Below, piece by piece: positions 11,042 through 22,487 of a DNA stretch of 64,000 bases. The DNA is taken from NCBI GenBank assembly GCA_008694505.1, contig VZDJ01007753.1:24114639-24178638 (forward strand), in the 5' to 3' direction. Position 1 is the stretch's first letter. Every line of letters starts with the position of its first letter. Source of the stretch: Cyanoderma ruficeps. Lineage: Eukaryota; Chordata; Aves; Passeriformes; Timaliidae. Made by a program: the position numbers and the translations under genes. The notes under the pieces are model-generated. The model did no database searches and had not been told where the DNA came from. It saw only the letters and a program-made list of their open reading frames with translations.

Positions 11042-13100
11042 AGATAAGCACTGAAGACATTTTATATCTTTATCCATTGCAAAGGTCAAATACCTTTTGC
11101 TTTGCTGCTAACATTGTTTCTTAGGACTATGAAAGGATAGGGATAAATTAGAGAGATGATGAAAGACATGTGGGTTGGGACAGCTGGGAAGTAAACCCCA
11201 GGAGAGGTAATGTATCAGTTTGTTGTGATGCAGAGGGCATCTTTCTTCCAACCCTATTATATTTCTATCATTTCAGGAAAGGAAGGTCAGTAAATTACAG
11301 GATTGGAACTTTTAAAGAAACATAGTGGAACCCTAAGGTGATATGCTCTCCAGCTTAGCAAGCTACAGGAAGTCTGTTCTCTCTTTTCAGGAGGGATATC
11401 CTTGAATATTAGTCTTAGCCAGAGGGCCTCAGAAATGTGTAAGTCTGAATAATCCTAGAGGATCTTTTCATGAGGGTTAGCTTCTCCAGTTAGAGCTTCA
11501 AAAAAAAGTTCTTCAAGAGTAAATCAAATGAAAAAAACCCAAAAATTTCAGTACTAAAATCTCTGTAATAGAGACTTTTAACAGAACAGTATAGATCCAG
11601 CCTCAGTCCTAAGTGTTTTCCTTATGCATCCTGTTCCAATTTGAGCAGCAAAGTGTGTTGCACACATCTATACTAATCAGAGAAGCATTTTGGAAAGGGT
11701 TTTTGAAAGTTTCTTCATGTAACCATGACTTCAATATTGCAATTTTTGTCCATGGTTTCCAAAGAATTAACATAAATGTGCATGATAATGGGAAAACTTA
11801 ACTATGTTTCTGCTTCTTCATTTAACAATATCTGGAGGTGATGAGATTTCTCTCAAAAGATAATTTGTCACTTTATTTGAAGAAAATGTGAAAGATTTTT
11901 TTTTTTGCCTTTTAGGTATGTTCTACATCATTAACTAGATATTTATAACATTGGCAGTAAATAGAGTTACACTTCAGTATCATGTAAAGATGCATTTTAT
12001 AAAATGCATTTCTGTTGGTTTGTTTTGTTAAGAATGTGACTGTAAAAATTATGTAATGAGAAAGGATAAATAAGTATGTAAAATCCGAGTTTTCTTCATC
12101 TGCTCAACTGGACTGTTAAATAGAGTACAGATAATTTAGTTACTTTTCATGTTCCCTGACTGGTTAGGAACTTGTGTATGTTATGGGATGTGTAACTAAT
12201 TGCATGTGGGCAAATTTCCATGTCCATACCCAAAGCTTCAGATTAATAAGGGAAAAAGAAAAAGGAAAAAAAAAATCCATCTTAATGCTGCATTTTAACT
12301 CTGAACAAATTAGTTTACAAACAAATTAGTGTAGATGCCTACACTTCATTATTTGGAAAGCTGAAGTTAGGAGCAGAATTATTTGGTAGTAGGCAGGCAG
12401 TATTTTATTGTAGAAGGTAACACTGCAAGTAGATTAATGCTTCTAACACTACCAAGCAATGATAGTCATTATAATAATAATGACTATAATAATATCATGG
12501 ACTCTATTGGCTTCTATATATCCCACTGAAGGCTGGCTTGAAATGGGCTTTGGATTAGAACTTTTTTAATATTAAGAGATTTCACAAAAAAAAACCCCAA
12601 AAACTATCACAGGGTTCTATTTACAAGCAGTTAGAAGGTATAAGTTGTACCGCTCAGCCTTCTGTCGTGCAGAAAATAATGTGGCTTTCAGAGTAGTGTT
12701 TGAAAAAAATGCATCCAGTTGAGAAGCAGAGATTCTATCCACAATCCTTGAGATCCACGTAGTATCATAAAACTTACATGCACACACTCAGTTTTTAATC
12801 TGAGCCTCAACATTGCGGACCAATTTCAAACCTGGCGAAAGTGATGGGTAAACGAGGCTAGTTACAAACTACACAAACTTGGATTTATTATTTGGACAAT
12901 ATGGAAAAATTTGTACTTGCAATTAGCTTTGACTCTAGACAGAAATAAATGCAACTTGTTAATTCTTTTTCCGTTTGTGGCAAAGAAAATGAAAAACAAA
13001 GCCTCATTGCTACAATTCTTACAATTATACTTCATTATTAAGCTGTGCTCAAAGCTTTGAATTTTTTACACTTTTCAAATATGGAAAAAAAGACCATATA
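11042..13100. other. AT-rich desert
   Basis: Nothing recognised apart from a small inverted repeat at 12462-12487, listed separately. Short A and T runs are common. Confidence 0.55.
12462..12487. repeat. 11-bp perfect inverted repeat
   Basis: The arms atagtcattat (12462-12472) and ataatgactat (12477-12487) are exact reverse complements around a 4-base loop. Low-complexity AT content makes chance origin likely. Confidence 0.85.
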
Positions 13101-14320
13101 TCTCAGCAATTAAAAAAAGAAAAGGCGTCTATATGGTTTCTGGTTCTCAGCAGTATATTGATACTGAACATATTGATCTATGGTGCAAGTACCTCTTGCA
13201 CCACTTGCGGCAGAAGCACTGCTACGTGTGAGAAAGTACTCTATAATCAGTACAATGCCTCCCTTATTTAGAGAAGAAAATATCACTACTTTCACTCTTT
13301 GCTACTGCTCTAGTCCTTGCAAAAGCTTGCCTCTTTCATGATACAACCTTTCATCCCAGTAATAACTATTGAGCACTTCTTGATTGTCAGCCACATACAG
13401 AACTTTGTACCAACATACACGAGGTCCCAAACAAATCTTCGGATGTCCTACTACACACAGTGTCCATCACATGCACTCATATCTGGGTAAGAACACAAGA
13501 CAAAGAAGTGTTTTGCTCACTGTACTGCATGAAGTAGTGCTTGCTGAAAATATCTGCCAGTGATTTTACTTATCGAACAGCGAAACACAGAGGTACCTAA
13601 GAAAGCCTGCTTTCACCCCAAAGTTGGCATGGCAAAAAGCCATCTTCCCTTAGCTTGATTTTATTGTCATAGTCTGCAGCTGTGTCAACACACTAATCTC
13701 AAACTGAGCTCACTGTCTTGTATTAACTGTTTCTCTAACAACCTAGTAGGGACATACTGTGTTCCTGCTGCTGTTTGTGGGCAGAGGCACATCTTCTAGA
13801 CTGACGAACTGCTGCTCCACATTCTTCATCTGTCGTCATGTTTAGTCTAAAATATTAAGCTATTCTGATTACATAGTTGGGACTTTCCCTTGAGCATCAA
13901 CCAGCTCAACCTGAGAACAGTTGTTTCAATCACTTCAGCACATTAATAGGCAGAGATGTCTTTAAAAAAAAATAAATCTTTGTCCTCTAATTTTTTGTTT
14001 GCTTTTATGCCAGGTAAAGAAGGAATGCAGAGTATTTTTGTCTTGAAAAGACATTGGCACGTTGTTATTTCCAGAATATCAGTGTTTTGTTTCATCCACT
14101 CAGAGAAAGTGGTGTTACACATCTCCTTCAAAGGAATCTTACACACGTTCACTTGAAGTTGCCTATCCAGCAGCAGAAATGTTCCATACACTGCACACCT
14201 AGCTTGGATCCATCTAACAAGAATATAGCAACCATACTGCTACTGTTTGTTAGAGATGATAGCTCTGCTCTCTTTAAGTGGAACTAAGATGGAGGGCGCC
14301 AAAGGTAGTATTGCCAGAGA
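13101..14320. other. unassigned moderately GC-rich block
   Basis: Compared with its neighbours this 1.2 kb is less AT-rich and poor in homopolymers. Read on the minus strand there are several short frames (for example 13110-13295 and 13943-14191) broken by stops, with no domain I recognise. It could be a decayed retrocopy or conserved non-coding DNA. No poly(A) tail in the matching orientation or flanking repeat was found, so neither can be claimed. Confidence 0.3.
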
Positions 14321-15913
14321 AAAGAGCTTTCTGATTTTCAGCTAAATGCTTATCATCTGTAGCCAGTAAAATAACATCAGTGTATCATATGGAAAAAATG
14401 CTGACTGACAAGGACCAAGAGTTAAGAGTTATCACTAGAACTTAGGTAAAATATGGTTTGAGAAAGGTCTGATATGTTAATATTCAAATTCACATTTTTC
14501 CTAAGTTCTGAAGTTATGAAATCCAGGGATCTTGTTTGAACTTTTGATATTTGTTCTGTTCTCTTCACTCTTTTTAACCATCTTCTTAGAAACATTTCTT
14601 TCTCGTCCAGTTTGGTTATTTCCATTCCAATAAACATTGGTTTTCCCCTGCTTCTTCCTGGTCCCCAGCCAATGTGACTTATTTGTTTATGACTATAATT
14701 TTATTTGTCAAAAGCATCTGTGATTACATCATCAGTGATGTTCACATAGTTCTGGGAATAGACTTTCTGAGGTAACAGTTCTGGCTGGAAGACTACATAA
14801 AGAAGTATAGAACTTTTAAATGTAACTTTTTTCTCAGAGAATAATAGATTGAAAAAACTAGTTCATTTAAAAATCTGGAAGTTTCTTCCCAGCTTCACTC
14901 AGGCCAAAGCTACTCTGTCAAAACCAAGTCTGAACAACATGCATGCATACAATACCAAAAACCTACAAATAAACAAAAAATACCCCAAACTACCTAAAAC
15001 CCCACCAAAGTACAGAGATTTTTTTTACTGTAAAAATGATGATAACATTTTTTATTCTGTGTTTTTCTTAGAATCATGAGCTCCATGTAGGTGAGAGCTG
15101 CACTTGTTAATTTTCTAAGCAACAGCTTCAGAGTGAGACAAAAATGCTGCTTGTAGGAGGAGGGAGGCAAAAGACAGCAATACATTTATTTCCCCCAGGA
15201 AATATTTTTAAAAAAATAAAATAATTTAGTGGATCTCTTGTACTTCATTAATTTTAAATCAGAGGGGAAATATTTCAGCTGCAGTGACTGACCATCTGTC
15301 CAAATAACAGCTAGGAATATAAATGCATTGACCCTTTCCCATCCGTATTTGCCAATGGTTTGTTAGAAGTACATCATGGTGTCCCTCCGATCAGTGCTGA
15401 ATGTTCAATCTATTTTTGTTTACATTAGCTTTGGGGGCAAATTCATGTTGATAAATAATTATTTAGACACAGAGATCATTAATTATTTATTTTTGTAAGC
15501 AGCTGTTATATCTATCGCAATAATTTTCATAATTTTATTAAATATAAAAACACAGAGCAAATGAATGTATCTATCATAGGGAATGATACAACAAATAAGA
15601 AGAAAGTGTAAACAGTGCATGTATTGCTCTCTGAATTGACTTACAAGGAAAAAAACAGACAAAATACTCATTTGGACTCTGTAGTCCACATCCTTGGTAA
15701 ATCTTTCTCTTTTAGCTGTGACACAAACCAAAACCTTATAAGTGCAGGGAGTTGCTCAACTTATCCCTTTCCAGTTTTCAGGAAATTAGCAGTACATTTT
15801 TTATGCCCATGACACACATGAGCCAGGGCATCATTAATGTTGAATATAGCGAAAACAAAATGTGGGTGCTGGGTTGCTGGAGGGTCCCAAAACGCCTTTT
15901 ACAGCTATGACAC
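14321..15913. other. AT-rich stretch with a candidate conserved non-coding element
   Basis: No gene or transposable element is recognised. The portion at about 15230-15560 is dense in developmental-type binding words: cagctg and catctg E-boxes, and several attaatta/taattat homeodomain-type cores. It lacks simple repeats. It is a candidate enhancer only by appearance. Confidence 0.35.
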
Positions 15914-16363
15914 TGTGCTGGGTCTGGCTGAGATGGAGTTCATTTCCCCATAGCAGCCTCACAGTGCTGTGCTTTGCACGGTTAGCTACAAAGGTGTTGA
16001 TAACACACCAATGTTTTGGCTACTGCTGAGCAGGGCTGGCAGAGCACCATCTCTCCACATTCATCCCATCAAGGGGCTGGGGGTGGGCAAGATCTTGGGA
16101 GGGGACACAAACAGGCCAGCTGACCCAAATTAACCAAAGGAATATTCCAAACCACATGAATATCTGTCAGATCAGATATAAAAGCTGAGGGGGGAAGGTT
16201 ATTTGTTGTTTTACATTGTTTCCCCTCTGGAGCAACTGCTCATAAATTTTTGCTTTGCTTGATCTCAATTTACTAGTTGTTTTCCATCTTATTTTCATTT
16301 CCCCATTCCTCTGGGGAGTGATGGAGTGTCTTGGTGGCATCCAGCCAAGGTCAACCCACTACA
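15914..16363 (+). mobile_element. ERVL-like solo LTR
   Basis: A 450-bp element starts TGTGCTGGGTCTGGCTGAGA and ends CCCACTACA, so TG...CA ends are present. It carries 'gttgataacacaccaatgtt', 'ggctgggggtgggcaagat' and 'ggaggggacaca' phrases typical of a common avian ERVL-type LTR, then a clear TATA box (gatataaaag, 16175-16184) about two thirds along. The same family is seen at 41561-42367. No internal retroviral genes flank it. No clean target duplication is visible, so the ends have diverged or the copy is slightly truncated, and it appears internally shortened in U5. Confidence 0.85.
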
Positions 16364-17042
16364 AATGAGCAAAAGAGAGGGCTCTGGCAATCACTGGATT
16401 AGTGACTTCATGGCTCAACACGATTTTGCCTTGAAGTTTCAGGGTTAAGTTGCATTTTTCCAAACATGGCCTGGATGATATTTCATTGCCAAGTGAGAAC
16501 TACTACAGCCAGCAGGTATATTAGAATGTTGAGGTCTGCATATACTTTTGAGTACATGAAAATATTTATGGTGCAAAAGAAATAAAAAAGGAGTACTTTC
16601 GTGGAAGGACTTGTGGGAATGACATCTGCTTGTGAAAGCACAGCAGGGGCTTTTGGCAGATTTTTTATTATTATTTATTAATTTCTTCATTTGATCCAGA
16701 TAATCCATTGAATTTGTATGAATAGAAGGGATTGAGACAGACGGAAAAATTTACTGTAACCAAATTAAATAACAAATGAGAGTTAAGATATGTAGCTTAG
16801 TATTTAACTGCTTCTGCAAAACAAATAAAGCAAATCAGAAAATGCTGAAAAGTTCTTTTAAAATTCTATACTGACACTTGATGGAAAAATTAAAGAGATT
16901 CCACTTATAACTCTCAAGGGTATGCTGAAATACAAAAAGTGGAGGGCACTCTTAGAACTAAAGGATGAGAAGAAAAGCATTTCAAGGCTTAAAATGTTAT
17001 CAGTTGAACAGATTTAGATTTATACCTGCTGAAAACTTAATG

Positions 17043-17138
17043 TCTGATAAGAATTTATAGTCTGTGCTAGTTAATGTCATTTAAATCTGAATATTCTGAT
17101 AAGAATTTATATTCTGTGCTAGTTAATGTTTGAATCTG
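17043..17138. repeat. tandem duplication, period 52
   Basis: Two copies of 'tctgataagaatttata', each followed by 'tctgtgctagttaatgt', start at 17043 and 17095. They differ at few positions, so the duplication is relatively young. Confidence 0.9.
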
Positions 17139-17618
17139 GATTTTCATTTCATAGCTACTATCTCTAATTATCTCTAATTGGAAACTGCAAAGATATAAGC
17201 CTCAGGTATTTTTTAGCCCAGGGAAATAAGCTCTAGATATATACTTTCTTTATTTTCAATTTCCACATTTTGTTCTGTGATCAGTTTTCTCCTTAAAAAA
17301 GAATAAGGCAAATCAATAAAACTCTAAAGCACATAATCTTTCTTTCATTGTGTTATTTTCTAGTACTTTTAGTAAGTACCTCTCTTGCTGTGAGCTAATC
17401 AGTCATGTAAATTTCTTAGTTTAAAATACTTCAGATTTTATATGGTAGATCTAATTTACACATTGAACTCCACATTAGTTTCTGAAAGTGCTCAGTACTT
17501 GAACTTTTTATCAGAAACATAAAAAGATTGAACTTCGGGGAAAGTTCATTGCTCGTGTCTAGCAAAACAAAAACATCCGTGAGTTAAGCTTAATCTAATC
17601 ATATTGGTTTGTACAGGT

Positions 17619-17668
17619 TGTACTATTATCAGATCGTACTATTATCAGTATTATCAGGTTGTACTATC
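17619..17668. repeat. short tandem array of gtactattatcag units
   Basis: Two full 'gtactattatcag' units, a partial 'tattatcag' and a further 'gtactat' lie head to tail with 'gtt' or 'atc' joints. This is a local slippage array. Confidence 0.8.
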
Positions 17669-18754
17669 GGTGTCCAGGTAGAGGAATCCCTCTTCTTAAT
17701 GACAGAGCTTCAGGAAATCAGTAGATTGATGAATATAAGGGAGAATGAGAGAGTTGCCTACTGAAATCACACCCTACTTTCCTTGAGACAGTACCAACAG
17801 GGCCAACAGATACACAGAATGCATGACATGGCGGATTCCCTATTATCCCTCTGCCTGGATGAACATGAGATTCAAGGGACAGGGGGCAATGAAAATTCCT
17901 TCCCCACACAGATGTTTTGTATTTAGAAGTATTTGCTTATTCTTCATACCTAATCTAAATATTTTTGAACTTTAAAACTGTGAACACTTATTAAGTCTTT
18001 AAAAAAACCTGTTATGCCTTCAGGAAAATAATTACCTGTTTCACTAAATCTGACAAAATCAAATGGAACTCACTGCAGAGCAAAAAACCCTTGAGGTACC
18101 AAACTATAAGCATCGCTCTATGTGCAGCTCGGAAACAATTTTTCAGTTGGTATCAAAGTTACTTAAAAGGACTTAGCACATTACAAAAATAAATCAGATG
18201 CATGTTGATTTTATCTTTGCCATACTAGAACTGGAATAGGAATTAAGGAGAAAAGAGATTAAAATTGTTTTGATGCGTAAATGAATATTGGGATGGAAAA
18301 ATTATATTGGGAGTATGTTTATATGATGCCATGGTATCACTTTCACAAAGTGATTTCTGCTGGAGGGACAGTTTCAGATAAGGCATATAAATTACGATGC
18401 CTCCAAGGTCTAGTTTTTCATTCTGTGTGAAACCAAGAAAGCACTATATGTCTAAAAGGAGTCTGTAGGGACAAACAGGCTCATGCTTAGTTAAGAGAAA
18501 AACTGCCATAGGGAGGGAAGTTAGATACATGAACTTGATATCCAGCAGGGAAGCTGGTCTGATATCACTAGTAATAACAACCCATCAAACTCAGCATGTA
18601 GTTCAGTCCTTGGTTGGAAATGCTAAGTAAGCCTGACAAGAAATGTTCCAAGGGTCATCTGTAGAATTGTTCAAAGTCAGAAGTGACCTTTTTTCTTACA
18701 GCATGAAAGTGAAATAAAGTAATGTAACGAACAGTAATCAATCATTTCCCACAA

Positions 18755-18858
18755 AAAAACCAACCAAACAAAAACAACAACAAAAAGCCCACCAAAAAAA
18801 CCAAAAAACAANAAAAAAAAAAAACAAACCAAAAAGAAAACAGAAAAAGAAAAAAAAT
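18755..18858. repeat. A-rich low-complexity tract with an N
   Basis: About 100 bases are almost entirely A with scattered C and G (aacc/aaac words). A single undetermined base lies at 18812. The opposite-strand Phe/Val-rich frame over it is an artefact of this composition. Confidence 0.95.
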
Positions 18859-21800
18859 CTGGTGGAAATCTATCTACATATGAAAGCACTGGTGCATTCT
18901 CTGTTACAGTCAACTGAGACAACCCAATCAAAAAGCACGCTCTGACCTCTGCACCCACACTGCAGGAGGAAATCTACTGAAAGTAGATTCAGTAGATTCA
19001 GAAAAGAAAAAAGAAAAAAAATACTTAGAATTGGAGATCCTGCTGATATATTCCATAATGATTTAAAGTTAAAATTTTACTCAAGTTCTACTCTGATAGT
19101 TGTCCAGTGACTGTTCTAAGATTGGGTTGAAAAAGAGCAGTAAACCAAATAAGCAATGGAAAAACTGAGAAATAATGCCATTTACTCAGATGGCTTCATG
19201 ATATCTGAAACATAAAATCCAGTGGGGCTATTGCAGCCACTTCTGAAACATTTGCATTCTTTTTTCACACTCTTTTGTGTTTCTGTGAAGCAGTTTCATT
19301 TGGAAGCTTTCCAGAGTTTGATTTTAAAATCAATTGCTCTTGCTTTTTCTCGTAATATTGCTCTTACCTTCTTTTCTCTTTGTCTACTTTTCTACTTCCA
19401 TTCTGTTCTTTTTCCATTACTAAAATAGGAAATTTTGCATTTTCTTTGCAAGAAACATTAAGTGGCTTGTATTGCTAGAAATAGTTTTTTATGCCCATTT
19501 ATTCATTTCTAAAGGAATGTTAAGTAGGCACAGAATAATTTAATATGCCTGGACTGTTTGAAATCAAGAATTTATTCCAGTGTTTCATTTTATAGCCATA
19601 AACATTACTGGTTTTGACAAATTGCTTTTAGGAAGTGAAAGAATAACAGATGTCTTGCAGCCCTCACCACCAACAGCTAATTTGGCTAACAGAGCCAACA
19701 CTGTAAAATCCCTTTGTGTCTCTAATTATCTCATTCATGTGATTGCTGGCATGGTCTGGCCAACCTTACCAAAGTTAATCACAAGAGATGGGCACAACCT
19801 AATTGGAAATGCTAAATGAAAATTCAGCCTTTGCTAACTTTTGCCAGTCTCCAGAAATAATATAAAGTTATTGACTGTACAAATTGGGGAACAGTTTTTG
19901 AAATGCTTTGAGTGAATTGGGAAGTGTTAACTTTTTTAAGCCTATACAGAAAGTGCTGGTAGGCCTTCAGGGTGGTCAGGGTGTGGTTATGTAAATGTAT
20001 CTGAGTTAGGGTGTAGAAAACTAAGGACAGCTGAAATACCAGCATCAGACTCTGCGGTTAAATATTTATGTTGCTGGATTTAAGATGGGTAATGATTTAA
20101 ATGGTATTGAAATCTAACACTCTAGTGGCAGCTTAGATTCCTTCATATGAAATGCGAAGTTGTGCTCTTTCTGGCAATATAGTCTGCTATGTATTTTCCA
20201 GTCATGGAAATGTTAGAAACACCTATGTGCTTGACCACTTCTCTGTGAACATCTGTCTCAAACAGGCAGTTACATCCACAACCATATGGTTGCCTTGAAG
20301 GAGACAGGACCTTGCACTCCAAAGTTTCTTTTGGCGGGTGCTTTTTGAGTCCTATATTCACAAACATTTTGTGATTGAGTTCAGTGCTCAAGATTTTGAA
20401 GTAAACTACTGTATGGCAAAACTTATTGCATGTCAGTCTCACTATTTTTCCTACTCTTTTTTTGGTGATTCACCTATAAACAGTTGAGTATTGGAGAAGG
20501 CAGTTCTATCAGGTAAAAGGTTATTTGCCTTTTGTGCACAGTCCAGCTTAGCACCAATGCATAAAGTCCTGATCTACTGTAGATTAAACATCCTTTCAGA
20601 TTCATGCTTCCCCTGCAATACCTTGCACTGCTTTCCAGCATAAGTGTAAAATGCATTTTATATGAAATTTCTTGTTGCATATCTAACCATTTCCTTTATT
20701 CCATAATTTGAAACAGTATGGCCTGCACAAAGATTTTTTCATGACTTGTGAATGGCAATGACCACACTGCTTAGGGCAGGGTTGTGTAACTATCCCTTTT
20801 TCAGATTGTTTAAGTGCTTCATGTGAAAAGAAAGTAGTTTGATTTTTGTTTGAATTATTTTTGTAAGTCATCTCTTTTTGTTCTTTCTGATCAAGCCTAT
20901 GTAGTCTATACTGTTTGTGCTTTTCTCTTCTTAATGTGTTTTTCTGTTGCTTGGTCATGGCCTTAGATGCTATGCCTTTCTTTCATAGCATTACTGACAA
21001 GGACTTGAAATGCAAGGGACTGTGTTGTGAAGCTAAAATATTTCTGGAGGTAGAAGTTCCCTCAATATAATTGAGTCCATGCTATGTCTTTTCTTTAAGT
21101 GTGAAGCAGGTGAAATTAAAAGGGACAAAGACAAAGCATTTGTAGAACACTATGAGATAGTAGGAGTAATTTGGGCTTTCTGGAAAGAAAGAAGCACAGT
21201 AGCCTTTGGCTGGAATACATTATGACTTACTTCATACCTGTGCCTATTTTTTGAGAGATTTTTCAAGTGAATAAGAGAAACACACATCCCAATATGACAT
21301 AATAAATTGAGCTAATTGTCCTATTTTGTGGTATTGGTTTAGTAACTTGGCAAAATTCAAGACAAAAATAAAAAAAAATATTTTATGCATTCATTTTTTA
21401 AAACTATTTTGATATGTTTCTCTGGAGGTCTGTCTTAGTATTTCAGGAATTAAACCTGAGGGAGGTTGTTTGATAGTCATTAACAAAATTGTTTCAAAAA
21501 GATACTAAGGAAAATTAGAAGCCTGAGCTGTGCTGACCTATGCTTTCAGGCCTAAAACTGGTGATTTCTACAGCTGTCATTTGGCTTTCAGCTGTCCAAA
21601 CTGTTGCTGAAATGTGAGTTGGAACATTCTGGAATAGCACTGGGAAAAGTGAGCTGTTACTTTTCAGTTTCTATACACTATGTACTGTGTTGTTACATCT
21701 CCAATGACAGTGCAGTGGGGCACAATGGACACCTCAGACAAGGTACTGCCATTTGCAAGTTCCCTTGGTCTGCTGAGGCAGTCTTTGAGCAGCAGGGAGG

Positions 21801-22430
21801 CATTATTGGGTGTGGTATATCTATGAAGGTATTGCAAGTATTTCACAATGCCAGCTAGTATCAGTGTAGACAAATTTTATAGTGATTCACAGCACCCATT
21901 TAGTGGCAGTGAATGTAAATATAGAAATACACATAAAAGGCAGATATCTCACTGGTACCTGTTCAATACCTGTGTTCATGTGGGGGATAGTGATACACTA
22001 TCAATATGCTGCTTCATTCTACAGCTTTCAACTAGCTTGGTGCATCATTTATGGACAGGATCTTCCTTTCAAAATCTTACAATCTCATTGAAAGACAAGT
22101 ATAAGAGAGTGATGTATCACCAAGGAGGCAGAGGAGGGAGAGGAAAGGAATCCTTTATGGCGCCATACAAATGGCTGTTTGTGTGTCGTGGTAATTCAGA
22201 AGCTGTTATTGCCAAGAAGAAATAAATAAATATGTATGCACATCTGTCTAGGTGTTATGGTTTCAGCATTCTTAAAGTTCTATCAATGCAAAATTAACAT
22301 GAGCAAAAAGACATTTATCTCCGTCTTCCTTTTATAATTTTAAAATCTCCTTATAGGTCACCCCAGCGCTTCCTCTTACACTATGCTGTTGTCCAGAAAA
22401 ATTATGAAAACAACATGATGTTTAAACCAG
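18859..22430. other. AT-rich desert with consecutive minus-strand short frames
   Basis: No recognised element. Three minus-strand frames lie end to end at 20683-20958, 20474-20680 and 20143-20442, covering about 0.8 kb. The first is rich in Lys and Gln, and the last has a small Cys cluster (CGCNC). I do not recognise any family and see no splice signals that would join them. The 125-codon plus frame at 21848-22225 is likewise without motif. Confidence 0.45.
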
Positions 22431-22431
22431 A

Positions 22432-22481
22432 ACAATAATCACTGTTATTCCTGGAGCACTAAGAATAACAGTGTTTATTGT
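22432..22481. repeat. strong hairpin, 18-bp arms with one mismatch
   Basis: The arms 22432-22449 and 22464-22481 are reverse complements at 17 of 18 positions around a 14-base loop (cctggagcactaag). Pairing continues outward with mismatches to about 22426 and 22487, giving a stem-loop of roughly 60 bases. This is pre-miRNA-like in size, or the core of a small palindromic DNA transposon. Neither identity is shown by the sequence. Confidence 0.85.
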
Positions 22482-22487
22482 CCTTGT

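Larger units (their letters stand above)
16364..18750. other. AT-rich desert
   Basis: No gene is recognised. It includes the 52-bp duplication at 17043-17138 and the short array at 17619-17668, listed separately. The reverse frame at 17718-17909 has no recognisable feature. Confidence 0.55.

Noticed and set aside
10848..11089. Lys-rich plus frame and Phe-rich minus frame
   Set aside because: Produced by the A-rich tract at 10998-11038.
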